DNA of 64,000 nucleotides from Pararhizobium capsulatum DSM 1112 (GCF_030814475.1 NZ_JAUSVF010000001.1:1137001-1201000), one strand, 5' to 3'; counted from the first letter of the stretch, positions 46,862 to 56,529 are shown. Notes: generated from the sequence alone by a model not told the origin. Translations and numbers: made by a program.

Positions 46862-47406
46862 CCGTGGCTTTCGTCAAAAAATTCTATACCTCGGACACCC
46901 ATTTCCTCCATGAGCGCCTGCTCGGCATGCAGCCGCGTCCATTCGAGACGATCGAGGAGCACGACGATACGATCATCGATCGCTGGAATGCCGTCGTCGG
47001 GGATGCGGACCACGTCTATCATCTCGGCGACTTCGCATTCGGCCTCGCCAAGCACGCCGAGCGTGTCCGGGAGATTTTCGACCGCCTGAACGGCCGCAAG
47101 TACTTGATCATCGGGAACCACGACGTCAACAAGCGCGGGGACCTGCATCCCGCCCTGGCGGACCTAGACTGGGCGGCTCGGCCAGAACACGGGCTACGGA
47201 CGAAGGATGGCGGCCGTGACCTATGGCTTTCCCATTACGCTGCGCGCACCTGGCCAAGTAGCGGTTACGGGGCCATCCACTTCTACGGGCACTCGCACGG
47301 AAAGCTGTCTGGCGTCGGGCGATCTCGTGACGTCGGCGTGGACATGCCCGACGTCGATTTTACCCCGCGCACGTTCGCGGAACTCACGAAAGGGATGGTC
47401 GAATGA
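46858..47406 (+). CDS. Calcineurin-type metallophosphoesterase
   Basis: 182 residues. Metal-binding motifs in order: SDTHFLH (Asp13, His15), HLGDFAFG, IIGNHDVN, LSHYA and FYGHSHGKL. This small single-domain type hydrolyses phosphodiester or phosphomonoester bonds; the substrate is unknown. It overlaps the protease gene by four bases (ATGA) and the following gene by four bases (47403), so the three form a tightly coupled operon. Confidence 0.85.
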   Translation: MTVAFVKKFYTSDTHFLHERLLGMQPRPFETIEEHDDTIIDRWNAVVGDADHVYHLGDFAFGLAKHAERVREIFDRLNGRKYLIIGNHDVNKRGDLHPALADLDWAARPEHGLRTKDGGRDLWLSHYAARTWPSSGYGAIHFYGHSHGKLSGVGRSRDVGVDMPDVDFTPRTFAELTKGMVE

Positions 47407-47982
47407 CCAGCGATGACCTCAACTGCATCTGCGGCTCTATCATCCGCCCCACGGCATCCGTATCGGTTCCCGAACACTGGCCCACGGCACACATCGCATT
47501 GGAACCCTTCCGCGACCTCAAACGGATGTTGGAGCCTTCATCATCAACCGGAATTCGAACCAACGGCGGTTTCGTTTTAGGGATCGGCGCTGTGCCTGAT
47601 CTCACGCGGACGGACGGGCTGATGCGCATCGCGGGTATCATCGAAGCGGCACAGTCGTCCGTGTTACTTGGTAGCACTGATGCGCTTGGAGAACGATCTC
47701 GCAATCCGCCGTCAAGCCGGAGATATTCTCCCCGACGACGTTGCACTCGGCGTTGGCGTTGGCTGGCACTGTTTGGTTGGCAAGCCTCGCTTAGAAATTC
47801 GTGACGTCACAGACGAAAAGACAATTGTCCGTCAGATCAAGGAGCGCCGCGATCGACGCTCGATTTTTACGGACGCAACGTGCAGTTTCCAGGCCGACAT
47901 GCAGCGTGTGGTCAATATTGCGAGTTCTGCGACCGAGACGCCGGCGTCGATCTACGAATGTGCGGATGTGACGGATGGCTGA
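47403..47982 (+). pseudogene. Hypothetical protein, frameshifted
   Basis: The first frame begins MTSDDLNCICGSIIRPTASV and runs sensibly to RIAGIIEAAQSSVLL at about 47660, then becomes Arg/Ser-rich. The neighbouring frame continues LVALMRLENDLAIRRQAGDI, LGVGVGWHCLVGKPRLEIRD and FQADMQRVVNIASSATETPA to a stop at 47980. One extra base around 47660-47668 would explain it. It overlaps the metallophosphatase stop. Family unknown. Confidence 0.5.
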
Positions 47983-48439
47983 TGGCGGCTGACTGAACCA
48001 TTCGAATCGTCACTGCGAGTTTGGACTTTTCTGGCCTGAGACCACACATCCAACTCTCCCTGTTGTGGGAAAGTAAAATACAGTTCGAACAAAGTCAGGT
48101 TTATCAATCGAAGCACGCTTTACGTGAGATTCTCGGGACCGTTATATTGTCCAGTATCGAAAGCAGTAGGACGGCGGTAGTCAGGGCGATCTGGACATTT
48201 CGGCCGAGCCCAGTCGGGAAATGCCGCACCTACACCCTTGTCAGGTACAATGGCAACACTCGGACGGCTAGGCCATACTTTCGCAGCCAAGCGTCTTCGA
48301 TGAGTAATGGTCCCTGCAACCGAGACTGTAATCCGTACCGGGAGTTAATTGGCTGAGGCGGTTTAGGCTGCCACATGCTCTAATGTGCCAGCATGACGCC
48401 TTTCGGGCCCAAGCAGTCATGGGCTTCGCAATTCACCAG
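47983..48439. other. No convincing gene
   Basis: About 460 bases; short open frames only, with no ribosome sites or known motifs. It forms the boundary between the replication/protease module and the membrane-protein gene on the other strand. Confidence 0.4.
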
Positions 48440-49294
48440 CTACGTTGAGATAACCAAGTGACGAGCGAAATGCACGAAGCTGAGCAGCATTTCGCCGATT
48501 TTTTTGCAAGTCACCCAAACGGCAATTAAGACAGCGATCACGCCGTTAAACCATGCGAATGACAACAAAGCACCTGACAGAGCCATAATGAGGGCATCGA
48601 TCGCACCGACGGGGTCGACGGCCCAACTTGATCCCCATGATAAGGCACCCAACGACGACGCAACGACAATGAACTGCTCCGAAACGTAGAAGCACATCAC
48701 GCCAAGCAGCAAGCAAATTGCGCTATATATTGCCAAGGACACAATGACGCTGAGCGAGACAAACGCATGCCACGTCATACTATATATCCACTGCCACGCC
48801 AGATGTCGCATTGGCAGAATAAGGTCTGCGGCCATTGAATCGAACGCCTCTTCGTAGTGGGCGCTATTCATCTTGTACGCTTCTGTGTCATCTAAAGCGA
48901 GTTGGCCAATTCTAAGTATTTGCCCTGGCAAATGAGCAATATTCCACAGCACTATGCGTGAGTAGCGCATAGCTCGGAACAGCATAAATGACAGGATCAT
49001 AAAAAAAATAGGGAAGATTGCCTCAACGTGAAGCTTGAGCTTCACTACAGGTAGTTCAATGTCAGCGTCTGGGTGACGAAGCGCCTCTCCAAAGATCAAA
49101 ATGGTGAGCGGCAAGACAAGGACGAGCACATGCAATGCATTCCTCGTGCGACCATGATGATATAAGATGGTGCCTTCTGCCGATGGCGATCCACCCTCGC
49201 CATCATTGAAGGTCGTTGCGTTGGCCTCCGCGTAGGCTGCCACCACTCTCGGCTTTGGGTCGGCCTGTCGAGCCGATTGGAGTTGAGGCTGCAT
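48440..49294 (-). CDS. Multi-pass membrane protein of unknown function
   Basis: 284 residues from the ATG at 49294 (MQPQLQSARQADPKPRVVAA); the frame is open a little further, to a TTG at 49378 next to the insertion sequence. About five hydrophobic segments follow (ALHVLVLVLPLTILIFGEAL, AIFPIFFMILSFMLFRAM, FVSLSVIVSLAIYSAICLLL, IMALSGALLSFAWFNGVIAV and others). No family recognised. Lower GC than the chromosome part. The IS end is about 105 bases upstream and may have removed its native promoter. Confidence 0.6.
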   Translation of the reverse strand: MQPQLQSARQADPKPRVVAAYAEANATTFNDGEGGSPSAEGTILYHHGRTRNALHVLVLVLPLTILIFGEALRHPDADIELPVVKLKLHVEAIFPIFFMILSFMLFRAMRYSRIVLWNIAHLPGQILRIGQLALDDTEAYKMNSAHYEEAFDSMAADLILPMRHLAWQWIYSMTWHAFVSLSVIVSLAIYSAICLLLGVMCFYVSEQFIVVASSLGALSWGSSWAVDPVGAIDALIMALSGALLSFAWFNGVIAVLIAVWVTCKKIGEMLLSFVHFARHLVIST

Positions 49295-49399
49295 ATTGCT
49301 GAGCACCAAATTACCGAAACCTAAAATAAGCACTAAACTTTCATGTTGTCTAGGCACAGCGACATGTCGCTCCAACAAGTTGAGTGACCGCTTCTGGCG

Positions 49400-50970
49400 G
49401 ATACTGTTGAAAAACTAACCGTTGTCGGCATTGGGATGTCATGATTCAATCGTCGCATTGATTTGCGGGGGATTGAGTGATGATGGGATGCCAGACAGCT
49501 CCAGCGCAGCTCTTCTACGACTTCTGCCTTGATGATCACGTTCCTGCCGACCACATGCTGCGCGGGATCGACCGCCATCTCGAACTCGACAGCGTACGAG
49601 CGCACTTGAAGCCTTTCTACAGCGCCACGGGTCGCCCCTCGATTGATCCCGAGCTTATGATGCGAATGCTGATCATCGGCTATTCCATGGGCATTCGCTC
49701 GGAGCGACGGCTTTGCGAAGAGGTCCACCTCAATCTCGCCTATCGCTGGTTCTGCCGCCTCGGTCTGGACGGCAAGGTCCCTGATCACTCAAGCTTCTCG
49801 AAGAACCGCCATGGCCGGTTCCGGCAAAGCGACATCCTGCGGCATATGTTCGAAACGGTAGTGGAGCGCTGCCTCTCTCAAGGGTTGGTTGGTACGGAAG
49901 GATTTGCAGTCGATGCCAGCTTGATCGCGGCGGATGCAAACAAGCAGCGCTCGGTACCAGGATCGGAATGGGAAGCCAAAGAAGATGCGGGACGCTCGGT
50001 ACAGGAATATCTGGCTGTTCTCGATGATGCTGCTTTCGGCGCTGCCTCGCCGGTCACGCCGAAGTTCATCTCCTCGTCGATCCGGCCGCCCAATGGACCG
50101 GTGCCCACAAAGGCCACGCCTTCTTCGCCTATGCGACCAACTATCTGATCGATACAGACCACGGCGTCATTCTGGATGTGGAGGCGACACGGGCGATCCG
50201 CCAGGCGGAGGTCGGTGCATCCCGCACAATGCTCGGCAGGACCGAGAACCGCTTCGGCTTGCGGCCCGATTACCTCGCGGCCGACAGTGCCTACGGTTCT
50301 GCCGACAACCTCGCCTGGTTGGTCAACGAGAAGGAGATCGCGCCGCACATTCCGGTCTTCGACAAGTCGAAGCGGACGGATGGCACCTTCTCGCGTTCCG
50401 ACTTCACCTGGGAAGCCGAGAAGGAGCAATACCTTTGCCCTGCCGGAAAGGAGCTGAAACAATTCCAACGCACTTACGACCCACCCAGATCGGGGATCAC
50501 GGCCGAGGGAACCCGGCTTTATCGTGCCAGCAAGAAGGACTGTGATCAGTGTGAACTGAAGCCTCGATGCTGCCCGAACATGCCTATGCGCAAAGTACCG
50601 CGCGATCTCAACGAGGATGCACGCGATGTCGCCCGAGCGATTGCCAAGACACCGGAGTATGAGCAGTCACGGCATCGTCGAAAGAAGGTCGAAATGCTCT
50701 TCGCTCACCTCAAGCGCATACTACGGATGGCACGTTTAAGGCTTCGAGGGCCGTGTGGTGCGCGAATTCCTGCTTGCCGCAACCGCACAGAACCTGAGGA
50801 GGCTGGCCAAACTCAGGCCTCAGATGCCGCCATGCGGTGCCATCGCCGCTTGAGGGCGGCATCGACCGATACCCTGCGCTAAGGCGTGGGCAGATCGCAG
50901 CATAGTGCACCGCCCAAAAGACCGAAAAGGGCGTGTGAGCGGATAATCCGTCGAGTTTTTCAACGATATC
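49400..50970 (+). mobile_element. IS1182-type insertion sequence, inactivated
   Basis: About 1.57 kb bounded by similar inverted ends: GATA, two variable bases and GTTGAAAAACT at the left (from about 49400), and its reverse complement AGTTTTTCAAC near 50954-50970. A clear target duplication was not recognised. It carries one transposase gene with two frameshifts. At the right it abuts a truncated brxL, so insertion or a later deletion removed the rest of that gene. Confidence 0.75.
49477..50853 (+). pseudogene. IS1182-family transposase, frameshifted twice
   Basis: MMGCQTAPAQLFYDFCLDDH ... LLRGIDRHLEL-type opening (here MLRGIDRHLELD), RPSIDPELMMRMLIIGYSMG, and FRLGLDGKVPDHSSFS-like block (here CRLGLDGKVPDHSSFSKNRH) identify the family. 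The frame shifts near 50075, continuing in the HAFFAYATNYLIDTDHG frame to DYLAADSAYGSADNLAWL and SRHRRKKVEMLFAHLKRIL. It shifts again near 50750 into REFLLAATAQNLRRLAKL and stops at 50851. The catalytic DDE regions are present but separated, so the enzyme cannot be made as one chain. Confidence 0.8.
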
Positions 50971-50982
50971 GGCGCTTTTGGG

Positions 50983-51459
50983 CCATGACCGTCGGGTCTA
51001 ATTCTGCGGCAAAAGAGGCCGCAAAAATTGGAGTTGATTATTTTAAGGCGAACATTGGGCGTATAAACACCAGCGCTCGCGTTGGCGAACACGACTATCA
51101 CCTTCATCTCGTTGAGCTTCAGACCAATGGCGCACTTACATCTGTGACAATGGCAGCGTTTGTCGCTTTGTGTTCGGCAATAACTCAAAAACCAATACAA
51201 TCTCAGATGGTGGTTCTAGGAAACATGAGCCTTGGTGGAAATGTGAAATCGGTTCGAAAATCTCGCAGACAGCTTGCAAATGGCGTTTGATGCAGGTGGC
51301 AAGTAAATCCTGCTCCCCATGGCCAGTGTGAAAGACATTACGACAGTGCCGGGCGAGTTGTTCGCAAAATTTCAAACTTCGTTTTATTCCGATCCAATTG
51401 ATGCAGTTTTTAGGGCTGTCGGCCTTAGTAGATTAACCTCAAACGATCAAACGCAATGA
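50983..51459 (+). pseudogene. brxL: C-terminal remnant of BREX Lon-like protein BrxL
   Basis: SNSAAKEAAKIGVDYFKANI then HDYHLHLVELQTNGALTSVT and PIQSQMVVLGNMSLGGNVKS is the Lon-like protease domain of BrxL. After a one-base insertion near 51255 the next frame reads ENLADSLQMAFDAGGK, a TAA at 51304, then ILLPMASVKDITTVPGELFA and KFQTSFYSDPIDAVFRAVGL, the family's C-terminus, ending at 51459. So the remnant has a lost 5' part, one frameshift and one nonsense codon. No other BREX genes are in the window. Confidence 0.8.
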
Positions 51460-51470
51460 AGTGCGAGAGA

Positions 51471-51493
51471 GGCCTTGTCGCGACGACAAGGCC
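51471..51493. terminator. Hairpin between the brxL remnant and the lipoprotein gene
   Basis: GGCCTTGTCG (51471-51480) and CGACAAGGCC (51484-51493) form a perfect 10-bp stem with a three-base loop. It lies just past both convergent stops, so a bidirectional terminator is likely, although neither side has a clear T-run. Confidence 0.55.
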
Positions 51494-51503
51494 TTCCTGA
51501 CCG

Positions 51504-53471
51504 TCATTGAGTTGCGGCCGACTTCGACAGCGTCTCGTTCAATTTGAGCGTTGTCAGACGCTCAACGATTTCTGACGGATCGCTTGGCAAGGTCCAGGCC
51601 GCTGCCAAAACCTCTGGCTTCGAGTCCAGTCGCGCCTTTTTAGCCAAGGCGGAAAAGATGGCAGGTTTCGCATGATCTTCTTGCACTTTCGATGCAAGCA
51701 CTAGCAAGCGGTCAGGATCGAGCTTCATAAACGAGGATGGGTCCCGCATCATAATCGCTGCAAGAACTTCCCCTCGTTCGGAAATCAACTTGTCTAAATT
51801 CGCCAAGGATTGTTTTGACAGCCCGGTTACGTCGGGTACTGTCCATGCGTCGAAATAGCCTCCATTCGCAATGGCGGCATCTACGACCTCGACAGGGTTT
51901 CCAACCCCCTTTTCAAGCGAAGTTTTCAGCAATTGCGTGTATATCCCCCCATCAAAGCGCCCAGCGGCTTTCACCTCGGCGAAGGTTTGTTCGAACTTGC
52001 CGTGATAAAGAGTCGAGTAAAGGATGTCGTACAGGTTTTCCTTCCAGGCAGGTGAAGTTCTGAGGATTTTCAAAACCGCCTCTAGGGTACCACCATCCCC
52101 ACCTTGGGCCGCCGCACCAGCAATATTCGTGAGCATGGCGGGTGATGCATAGCCGCTGCTTGCGGGGAGGCACGCCGTGGCCAAAGGCACCATGAGATCG
52201 AAACGCTCGGCAGAACGTAGCAACCCGGGCGCGATTTCACAAACGCGCTGCCTGTCGGCATACACGAGATCGACCAGCGCACTTTCATTCTTTGCACCTG
52301 ACACGATTTCACGAACTGTTTGGGCGATGCGTTGATTTTCCGGATCGCTCAGCGGAAGCGTTTTGTCGAGCAAGCCCTCTACAACAGCCTTCTTTTCTTT
52401 GCCTTCGAGGGCGAATTCAAGCACAGGTCTTGGATTGGCGCGCAGGGTTTCGGGAGAAGCTCCTTCCAGGACGGAGAGTCGTTCTTCCGTCGAAAATGCT
52501 TTCATGCCGCTGGCGATCAGCTTGACTGTGACTTTCGACCGTTCGTCCTCATCCTGCGCAAGTTTGAAGGCAGCGACGCGTTCCTTTTCACCGACACCCG
52601 CAAAGCCAGCCAACGCGTCAACGCGATCCTCGCCTTGCGCGAAGCCAATGAGTTCCTCAACGATCGCAACCGGCGGGTTCGTCTCATATCCGTTTGAAAG
52701 CCCGCGCATGGCGATGCTAGCGAGCAGCGGCTGTTGATCACCCCCGGCGTCTTTGACAACCCTCAGAGCAAGGACTGAGTGATCACGCAGGTTGAGCTCT
52801 GAGATCAGCTTCACCCGCATATCGTCCGCACCATTGGGATTTGCGGCGATCGCCGGCCACTTCAGGACATTCTCGTAGAGCACGGTCAATTCGTGTTCGT
52901 TGTAGGCGGAGGCGGCGCTGTTGAGAAATTCGCCCACGAGTTTCGGATAGACCGCATTTGTCTTCTCGGATATCGATGGAACGCCAATTTTTTTGGCGAT
53001 CATGCCCAAGATTTCATCAACATCCGTATCAAGTCCCGATAGCTTCAGTTTCACGATAGCGTTGCCGACCCCATCGACCGTCTTCTTTTCATCGACAGCA
53101 AGCATCTTAGTGATGTTTGCCTTGATCAATTTCATGGTGCAGTCGGCGTTTTTCAAGGCAAGGCATACGCCTGGGCTGTCCTTGAGTTCAACGATCTGCT
53201 GTTTGAGTTCCGCAGCGGTGAGGCCGCCGATTTTTTCACTCGATGCGATCTTCAAAGCGGCCTGAGTGGACTTGAATTGGCTGGTGATGCTGTCGAGTTT
53301 CTTCTCCGCGCTCGAATAGGCCTGGTAGCGATCCCATTCGCCTTTGGTGCTTGCCCCTTGTATCTCCGCCGCAGCATCCACGAACAGCGCGGTTGCGTCC
53401 TTTTCAGGATCGCTGCACGAGGCCAGGCCGGCCAGTAAAGCGCCAAACAATGCTAATCGTATTGCATCCAT
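51504..53471 (-). CDS. Large lipoprotein with helical-repeat-like body
   Basis: 655 residues from the ATG at 53471, with AGAGGGGA upstream. N-terminus MDAIRLALFGALLAGLASCS carries the lipobox LASC, so the mature protein begins with a lipidated Cys and is anchored in a membrane. The rest is mostly helical with regular Leu/Ala periodicity (for example NLDKLISERGEVLAAIMMRD, PDRLLVLASKVQEDHA), suggesting an alpha-solenoid scaffold. No catalytic motif. It stands alone and converges on the brxL remnant. I do not recognise the family. Confidence 0.7.
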   Translation of the reverse strand: MDAIRLALFGALLAGLASCSDPEKDATALFVDAAAEIQGASTKGEWDRYQAYSSAEKKLDSITSQFKSTQAALKIASSEKIGGLTAAELKQQIVELKDSPGVCLALKNADCTMKLIKANITKMLAVDEKKTVDGVGNAIVKLKLSGLDTDVDEILGMIAKKIGVPSISEKTNAVYPKLVGEFLNSAASAYNEHELTVLYENVLKWPAIAANPNGADDMRVKLISELNLRDHSVLALRVVKDAGGDQQPLLASIAMRGLSNGYETNPPVAIVEELIGFAQGEDRVDALAGFAGVGEKERVAAFKLAQDEDERSKVTVKLIASGMKAFSTEERLSVLEGASPETLRANPRPVLEFALEGKEKKAVVEGLLDKTLPLSDPENQRIAQTVREIVSGAKNESALVDLVYADRQRVCEIAPGLLRSAERFDLMVPLATACLPASSGYASPAMLTNIAGAAAQGGDGGTLEAVLKILRTSPAWKENLYDILYSTLYHGKFEQTFAEVKAAGRFDGGIYTQLLKTSLEKGVGNPVEVVDAAIANGGYFDAWTVPDVTGLSKQSLANLDKLISERGEVLAAIMMRDPSSFMKLDPDRLLVLASKVQEDHAKPAIFSALAKKARLDSKPEVLAAAWTLPSDPSEIVERLTTLKLNETLSKSAATQ

Positions 53472-53662
53472 AGGTGGTCCCCTCTGCCCCATAAAAAACA
53501 GAATTAGGTAACACGAAAATTTGAACGCTGGTACGGGGCCCCGCGATCCGACGGCGAGAAAACTCACGGCATCAGCTGGTTCCCTTCTGCGATGGTGCGC
53601 GCTTAGGCGATCAGTCGCTCATCAGGGCGACGAAGGAGATTCGCGCAAAACGGACCGGAAGA

Positions 53663-54139
53663 GTGGTGTCCGATGATGTTGACGCTTTTGCGCAGGTCAA
53701 GACACCCCAGAAATACAAGCCGCGCGAGCGTGCAGAACTGGGACTGGTCTTCGACACTCTCGACTTGCCATCGGGTGAGTTCCTGCTGGCCGCCCAGGCC
53801 TGGCAACTCTGCCGGCGTGGCGAGGACGACCCCAATCGCTTTGGCATCTTCGATGAAGGCGGCTTCTGGTTCATCGCCTCAAATATGATCCGTGACCTCG
53901 CTAGCCTGAACAAGGTCGAGATGCTGCCGTGGGACGACTGGGGGGCGATGCCATCCCCAGACGCGGAGATCAGCACCGAGGAACTGCGACGCTTCGATCA
54001 CTTGGCGGAGGTCCTGCTCGACCCCGACCGTCATGGGGAAGAGCTCCGTTTACTCTATGGCGCTCCAGGGTTCGGCATGCCTGGAGAGGTCTTCAATGCT
54101 GTCAGGCAGGTTCGTGAGACGGTTTCGGTCGCGCAGTAG
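53663..54139 (+). CDS. Hypothetical protein
   Basis: 158 residues from a GTG at 53663 (a second GTG follows at 53666). The core LPSGEFLLAAQAWQLCRRGE then GIFDEGGFWFIASNMIRDLA and LNKVEMLPWDDWGAMP looks conserved and globular, with a helical C-terminus ending RQVRETVSVAQ. The frame is open ahead of the GTG with no better start, so the 5' end may be truncated. I do not recognise the family. Confidence 0.55.
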   Translation: MVSDDVDAFAQVKTPQKYKPRERAELGLVFDTLDLPSGEFLLAAQAWQLCRRGEDDPNRFGIFDEGGFWFIASNMIRDLASLNKVEMLPWDDWGAMPSPDAEISTEELRRFDHLAEVLLDPDRHGEELRLLYGAPGFGMPGEVFNAVRQVRETVSVAQ

Positions 54140-54477
54140 GACTCAAAAGCTCGTCGGCTGAAGTTCTGCATGCTCGGGTACTATGCGACCGCAAATACCA
54201 GTGACGGCTGCAAAATTCGGTCGCTCGGCCCGAGCTTTTGCGGCAATTTAACGACGGACTACTCAAACCATATCGGGAAACGCCAAGACGTTTGCGAAAG
54301 TTAGGATGTTCCCGACAAGTCCTTGACCATAAGTATCCATTGGCCCTCATCTGATTCCGGGAAAGGACGAAATGGGCATCTGGCCAAGTCCGATTTACTA
54401 CAAAGGATGGCTGCGTCCCAACCTCTTTGCCGGGTAATCGCAGTAGCTAGTCATCGCGACAAAGAAAGGCCGCCAGA
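54140..54477. other. No convincing gene
   Basis: About 340 bases with short random-looking frames on both strands and no repeat or hairpin that I noticed. Confidence 0.4.
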
Positions 54478-54615
54478 ATGACAGCAAGAGATGTTCTAGC
54501 GGTCTTGGCGACAATCATATTTTTGGTTTGCCTGCTTTTAATTTACAACGCGTTCCACCGGTCGGTTTCGATAAGTGGCGCTGGATTACCTGCTTTTACA
54601 GATCAGGTTGAATGA
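54478..54615 (+). CDS. Small single-pass membrane protein, 45 residues
   Basis: MTARDVLAVLATIIFLVCLL then LIYNAFHRSVSISGAG: a strongly hydrophobic helix followed by a short polar tail. AAAGAAAGG precedes the ATG at 54478. Too short for most gene callers but with convincing topology. Function unknown. Confidence 0.45.
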   Translation: MTARDVLAVLATIIFLVCLLLIYNAFHRSVSISGAGLPAFTDQVE

Positions 54616-55029
54616 GCCAGCTACCTATTCTGCATATGGCAGACCGGCCCTCCAAAGAGACAGCAGAAACAAAAAGCAGGCTATTCGTCGTCCTCGGAGA
54701 TAATTGGACCCCCTTTTTCCGGTGAATTCTGGACGTAGAATGAACACCGAGCTGTCCGGCCTCACCGCGGAGGATTGCTGGCATGGACATCCTACCTTGC
54801 AACCGTAAGCCACGCGCCGCGAAACATGAAAAGCGCGGTAACGTTGCTGAGGGCGATCTCATATTCTCGCCACGCCATCCAAGGACACCTACTCGGTTCG
54901 CCTGCCGCTAATGTACAGGTTTCATTGAACTTTCAGGCCACCCAACCAATTCTGCGGTCGGAACAAATCGGCCCCTCGTCGGTTCTCTTCCCAAGGATCA
55001 TTTGCGATCCAGGACAGGAGAGAGCCCCC
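54616..55029. other. No convincing gene; probable promoter region of the following gene
   Basis: About 410 bases. The frame of the downstream secreted protein is open back to 54775, but the signal peptide marks the true start at 55030. No definite promoter consensus was recognised. Confidence 0.4.
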
Positions 55030-55350
55030 ATGAAGAGTTTGTTTATCACCGCAGCGGCAATCGCATTTTCGGCAACTTCGGTGTTGGCGCAGACCGCGAC
55101 GCCAACGCCGAACCCTGAAGGCGATACGCCGGCAGTCGCAACACCTTCCGATCAGAACCCTACCGCGCCAGTTGAAGGCGCGAACAGCTTCACCGAGGCC
55201 CAAGCCAAGGATCGGATCGTCGAAGCCGGTTATGCCGATGTCACGGAACTAAAGCTCGACGACAAGGGCGTTTGGCAGGGAAAGGCAACCAAGGACGGCA
55301 AGCCAGTCGCCGTCTCGCTCGATTATCAGGGCAACATTGTCGCGAACTAA
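55030..55350 (+). CDS. Secreted PepSY-like small protein
   Basis: 106 residues; ATG at 55030 with ACAGGAGAGAG upstream. Signal peptide MKSLFITAAAIAFSATSVLA, then a Pro/Thr-rich linker (TPTPNPEGDTPAVATPSDQN) and a C-terminal domain AKDRIVEAGYADVTELKLDD then GVWQGKATKDGKPVAVSLDY, the pattern of PepSY-type periplasmic domains. It lies 33 bases before the stress-type gene and is probably co-transcribed with it. Confidence 0.7.
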   Translation: MKSLFITAAAIAFSATSVLAQTATPTPNPEGDTPAVATPSDQNPTAPVEGANSFTEAQAKDRIVEAGYADVTELKLDDKGVWQGKATKDGKPVAVSLDYQGNIVAN

Positions 55351-55383
55351 TCACATCCAAAAAACACACCAAGGAGAAACACC

Positions 55384-55992
55384 ATGACAAAGACAGTAAC
55401 CGGACTTTTCGATCATTATTCTGATGCCACTTCCGCAGTCGCGGAGCTGAAGGCAACGGGCATTTCGGACAGCGACATCAGCATCGTCTCGAAGAATGCC
55501 GACGGCCGCTATAAGGACGGGGACAGCGATGCAGCCGAAGACGCTGGCACTGGCGCTGGGATAGGTGCCGCCGTCGGCGGTGTGGGAGGCCTACTCACGG
55601 GTTTGGGCCTCATGGCCATCCCTGGCGTTGGTCCGGTCGTCGCCGCAGGTTGGTTGGCCGCGACTGCGGCTGGAGCCGTGGCAGGCGCTGTGGTCGGCGG
55701 AGCTGCTGGCGGCCTGATCGGTGCGTTGACGGAATCCGGCGTGGATGAGCGAGACGCGCATGTATATGCGGAAGGTGTGCGTCGTGGCGGCACGCTCGTG
55801 ACTGCCAAGGTTGACGAGTCGCGTGCGGCGGAAGCTGAAGCCATTCTTCAGCGATCGAACTGGGTCGACCTTTCGACGCGCCGCACGGCGTATGAGCGTG
55901 AAGGTTGGACTGCATTCGACGATGCGGCTAATCCGTACTCGCAGGCCGAAATCGAGGCCGAGCGCAACAGGTATGCAAACCGCGGTCTGTAA
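55384..55992 (+). CDS. General-stress-protein-17M/YflT-like protein with glycine-rich hydrophobic core
   Basis: 202 residues; AAGGAGAAACACC before the ATG. The N-terminal part MTKTVTGLFDHYSDATSAVA ... LKATGISDSDISIVSKNADG matches the YflT/GSP17M fold. A long Gly/Ala region (GIGAAVGGVGGLLTGLGLMA, then WLAATAAGAVAGAVVGGAAG) forms membrane-inserting or packing helices. After it ERDAHVYAEGVRRGGTLVTA repeats the small alpha/beta motif. A partial duplicate of this gene lies at 57.5 kb. A strong hairpin follows its stop. Confidence 0.8.
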   Translation: MTKTVTGLFDHYSDATSAVAELKATGISDSDISIVSKNADGRYKDGDSDAAEDAGTGAGIGAAVGGVGGLLTGLGLMAIPGVGPVVAAGWLAATAAGAVAGAVVGGAAGGLIGALTESGVDERDAHVYAEGVRRGGTLVTAKVDESRAAEAEAILQRSNWVDLSTRRTAYEREGWTAFDDAANPYSQAEIEAERNRYANRGL

Positions 55993-56000
55993 TTCAGGAC

Positions 56001-56033
56001 TTTACGGGGTCGTGCACGCACGGCCCCGTAAAT
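56001..56033. terminator. Hairpin after the stress-protein gene
   Basis: TTTACGGGG (56001-56009) and CCCCGTAAA (56024-56032 approximately), with an inner CGTGC/GCACG, form a long, nearly perfect stem eight bases past the stop. No long T-run, but the position suggests transcription termination from either side. Confidence 0.6.
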
Positions 56034-56050
56034 CCAACGACCTATTTTCC

Positions 56051-56437
56051 CTACCCGACATTCAGTTCGTCTAATCGGTGGACCGACTTCGTTAGGTTGG
56101 AAATCAATTCAACCATCCGAGAGGGGTCGCCGGGTTTTGAATACCAGACACCTTCCAGAAAAACAGCATCGTCCACCGAGTCAGGCGTGCGGCCAGAATA
56201 CACAATGAACGGAACTCCCCGTCTATTCAGCAGAGAGGCCACGCCGGCCGAATTACCGTCTTTTAGACTGACGTCTATTACCGCGGCCAAAGGCGTATGG
56301 CTCTCCAGCCACGTCAGAGCGTCAACGCAAGTCGAAACGATCAATACGTCAGAGTAGCCTCCAGCTAGGAAGCTACATTCGATGTCGAGGGAGATAAACG
56401 GCTCGTCTTCTAAGATGAGGATCGTATCAATGCACAT
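56051..56437 (-). CDS. CheY-like receiver protein
   Basis: 128 residues: LILEDEPFISLDIECSFLAG (acidic pocket), phosphoacceptor Asp in LAAVIDVSLKDGNSA, PFIVYSGR, and Lys in WYSKPGDPS. Only a receiver domain, no output. It is divergent from the broken receiver gene at 56530, with 92 bases between, so the two may have shared regulation. Such stand-alone receivers are numerous in rhizobia. Confidence 0.82.
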   Translation of the reverse strand: MCIDTILILEDEPFISLDIECSFLAGGYSDVLIVSTCVDALTWLESHTPLAAVIDVSLKDGNSAGVASLLNRRGVPFIVYSGRTPDSVDDAVFLEGVWYSKPGDPSRMVELISNLTKSVHRLDELNVG

Positions 56438-56529
56438 TTGTCACTCGATGTAGTGGAATGAGACGGAAAGCGAAAAGCAAATAATTACGCGCAGTTGGAA
56501 CACATTGCCGCGCCATAGATTAGTGAAAC

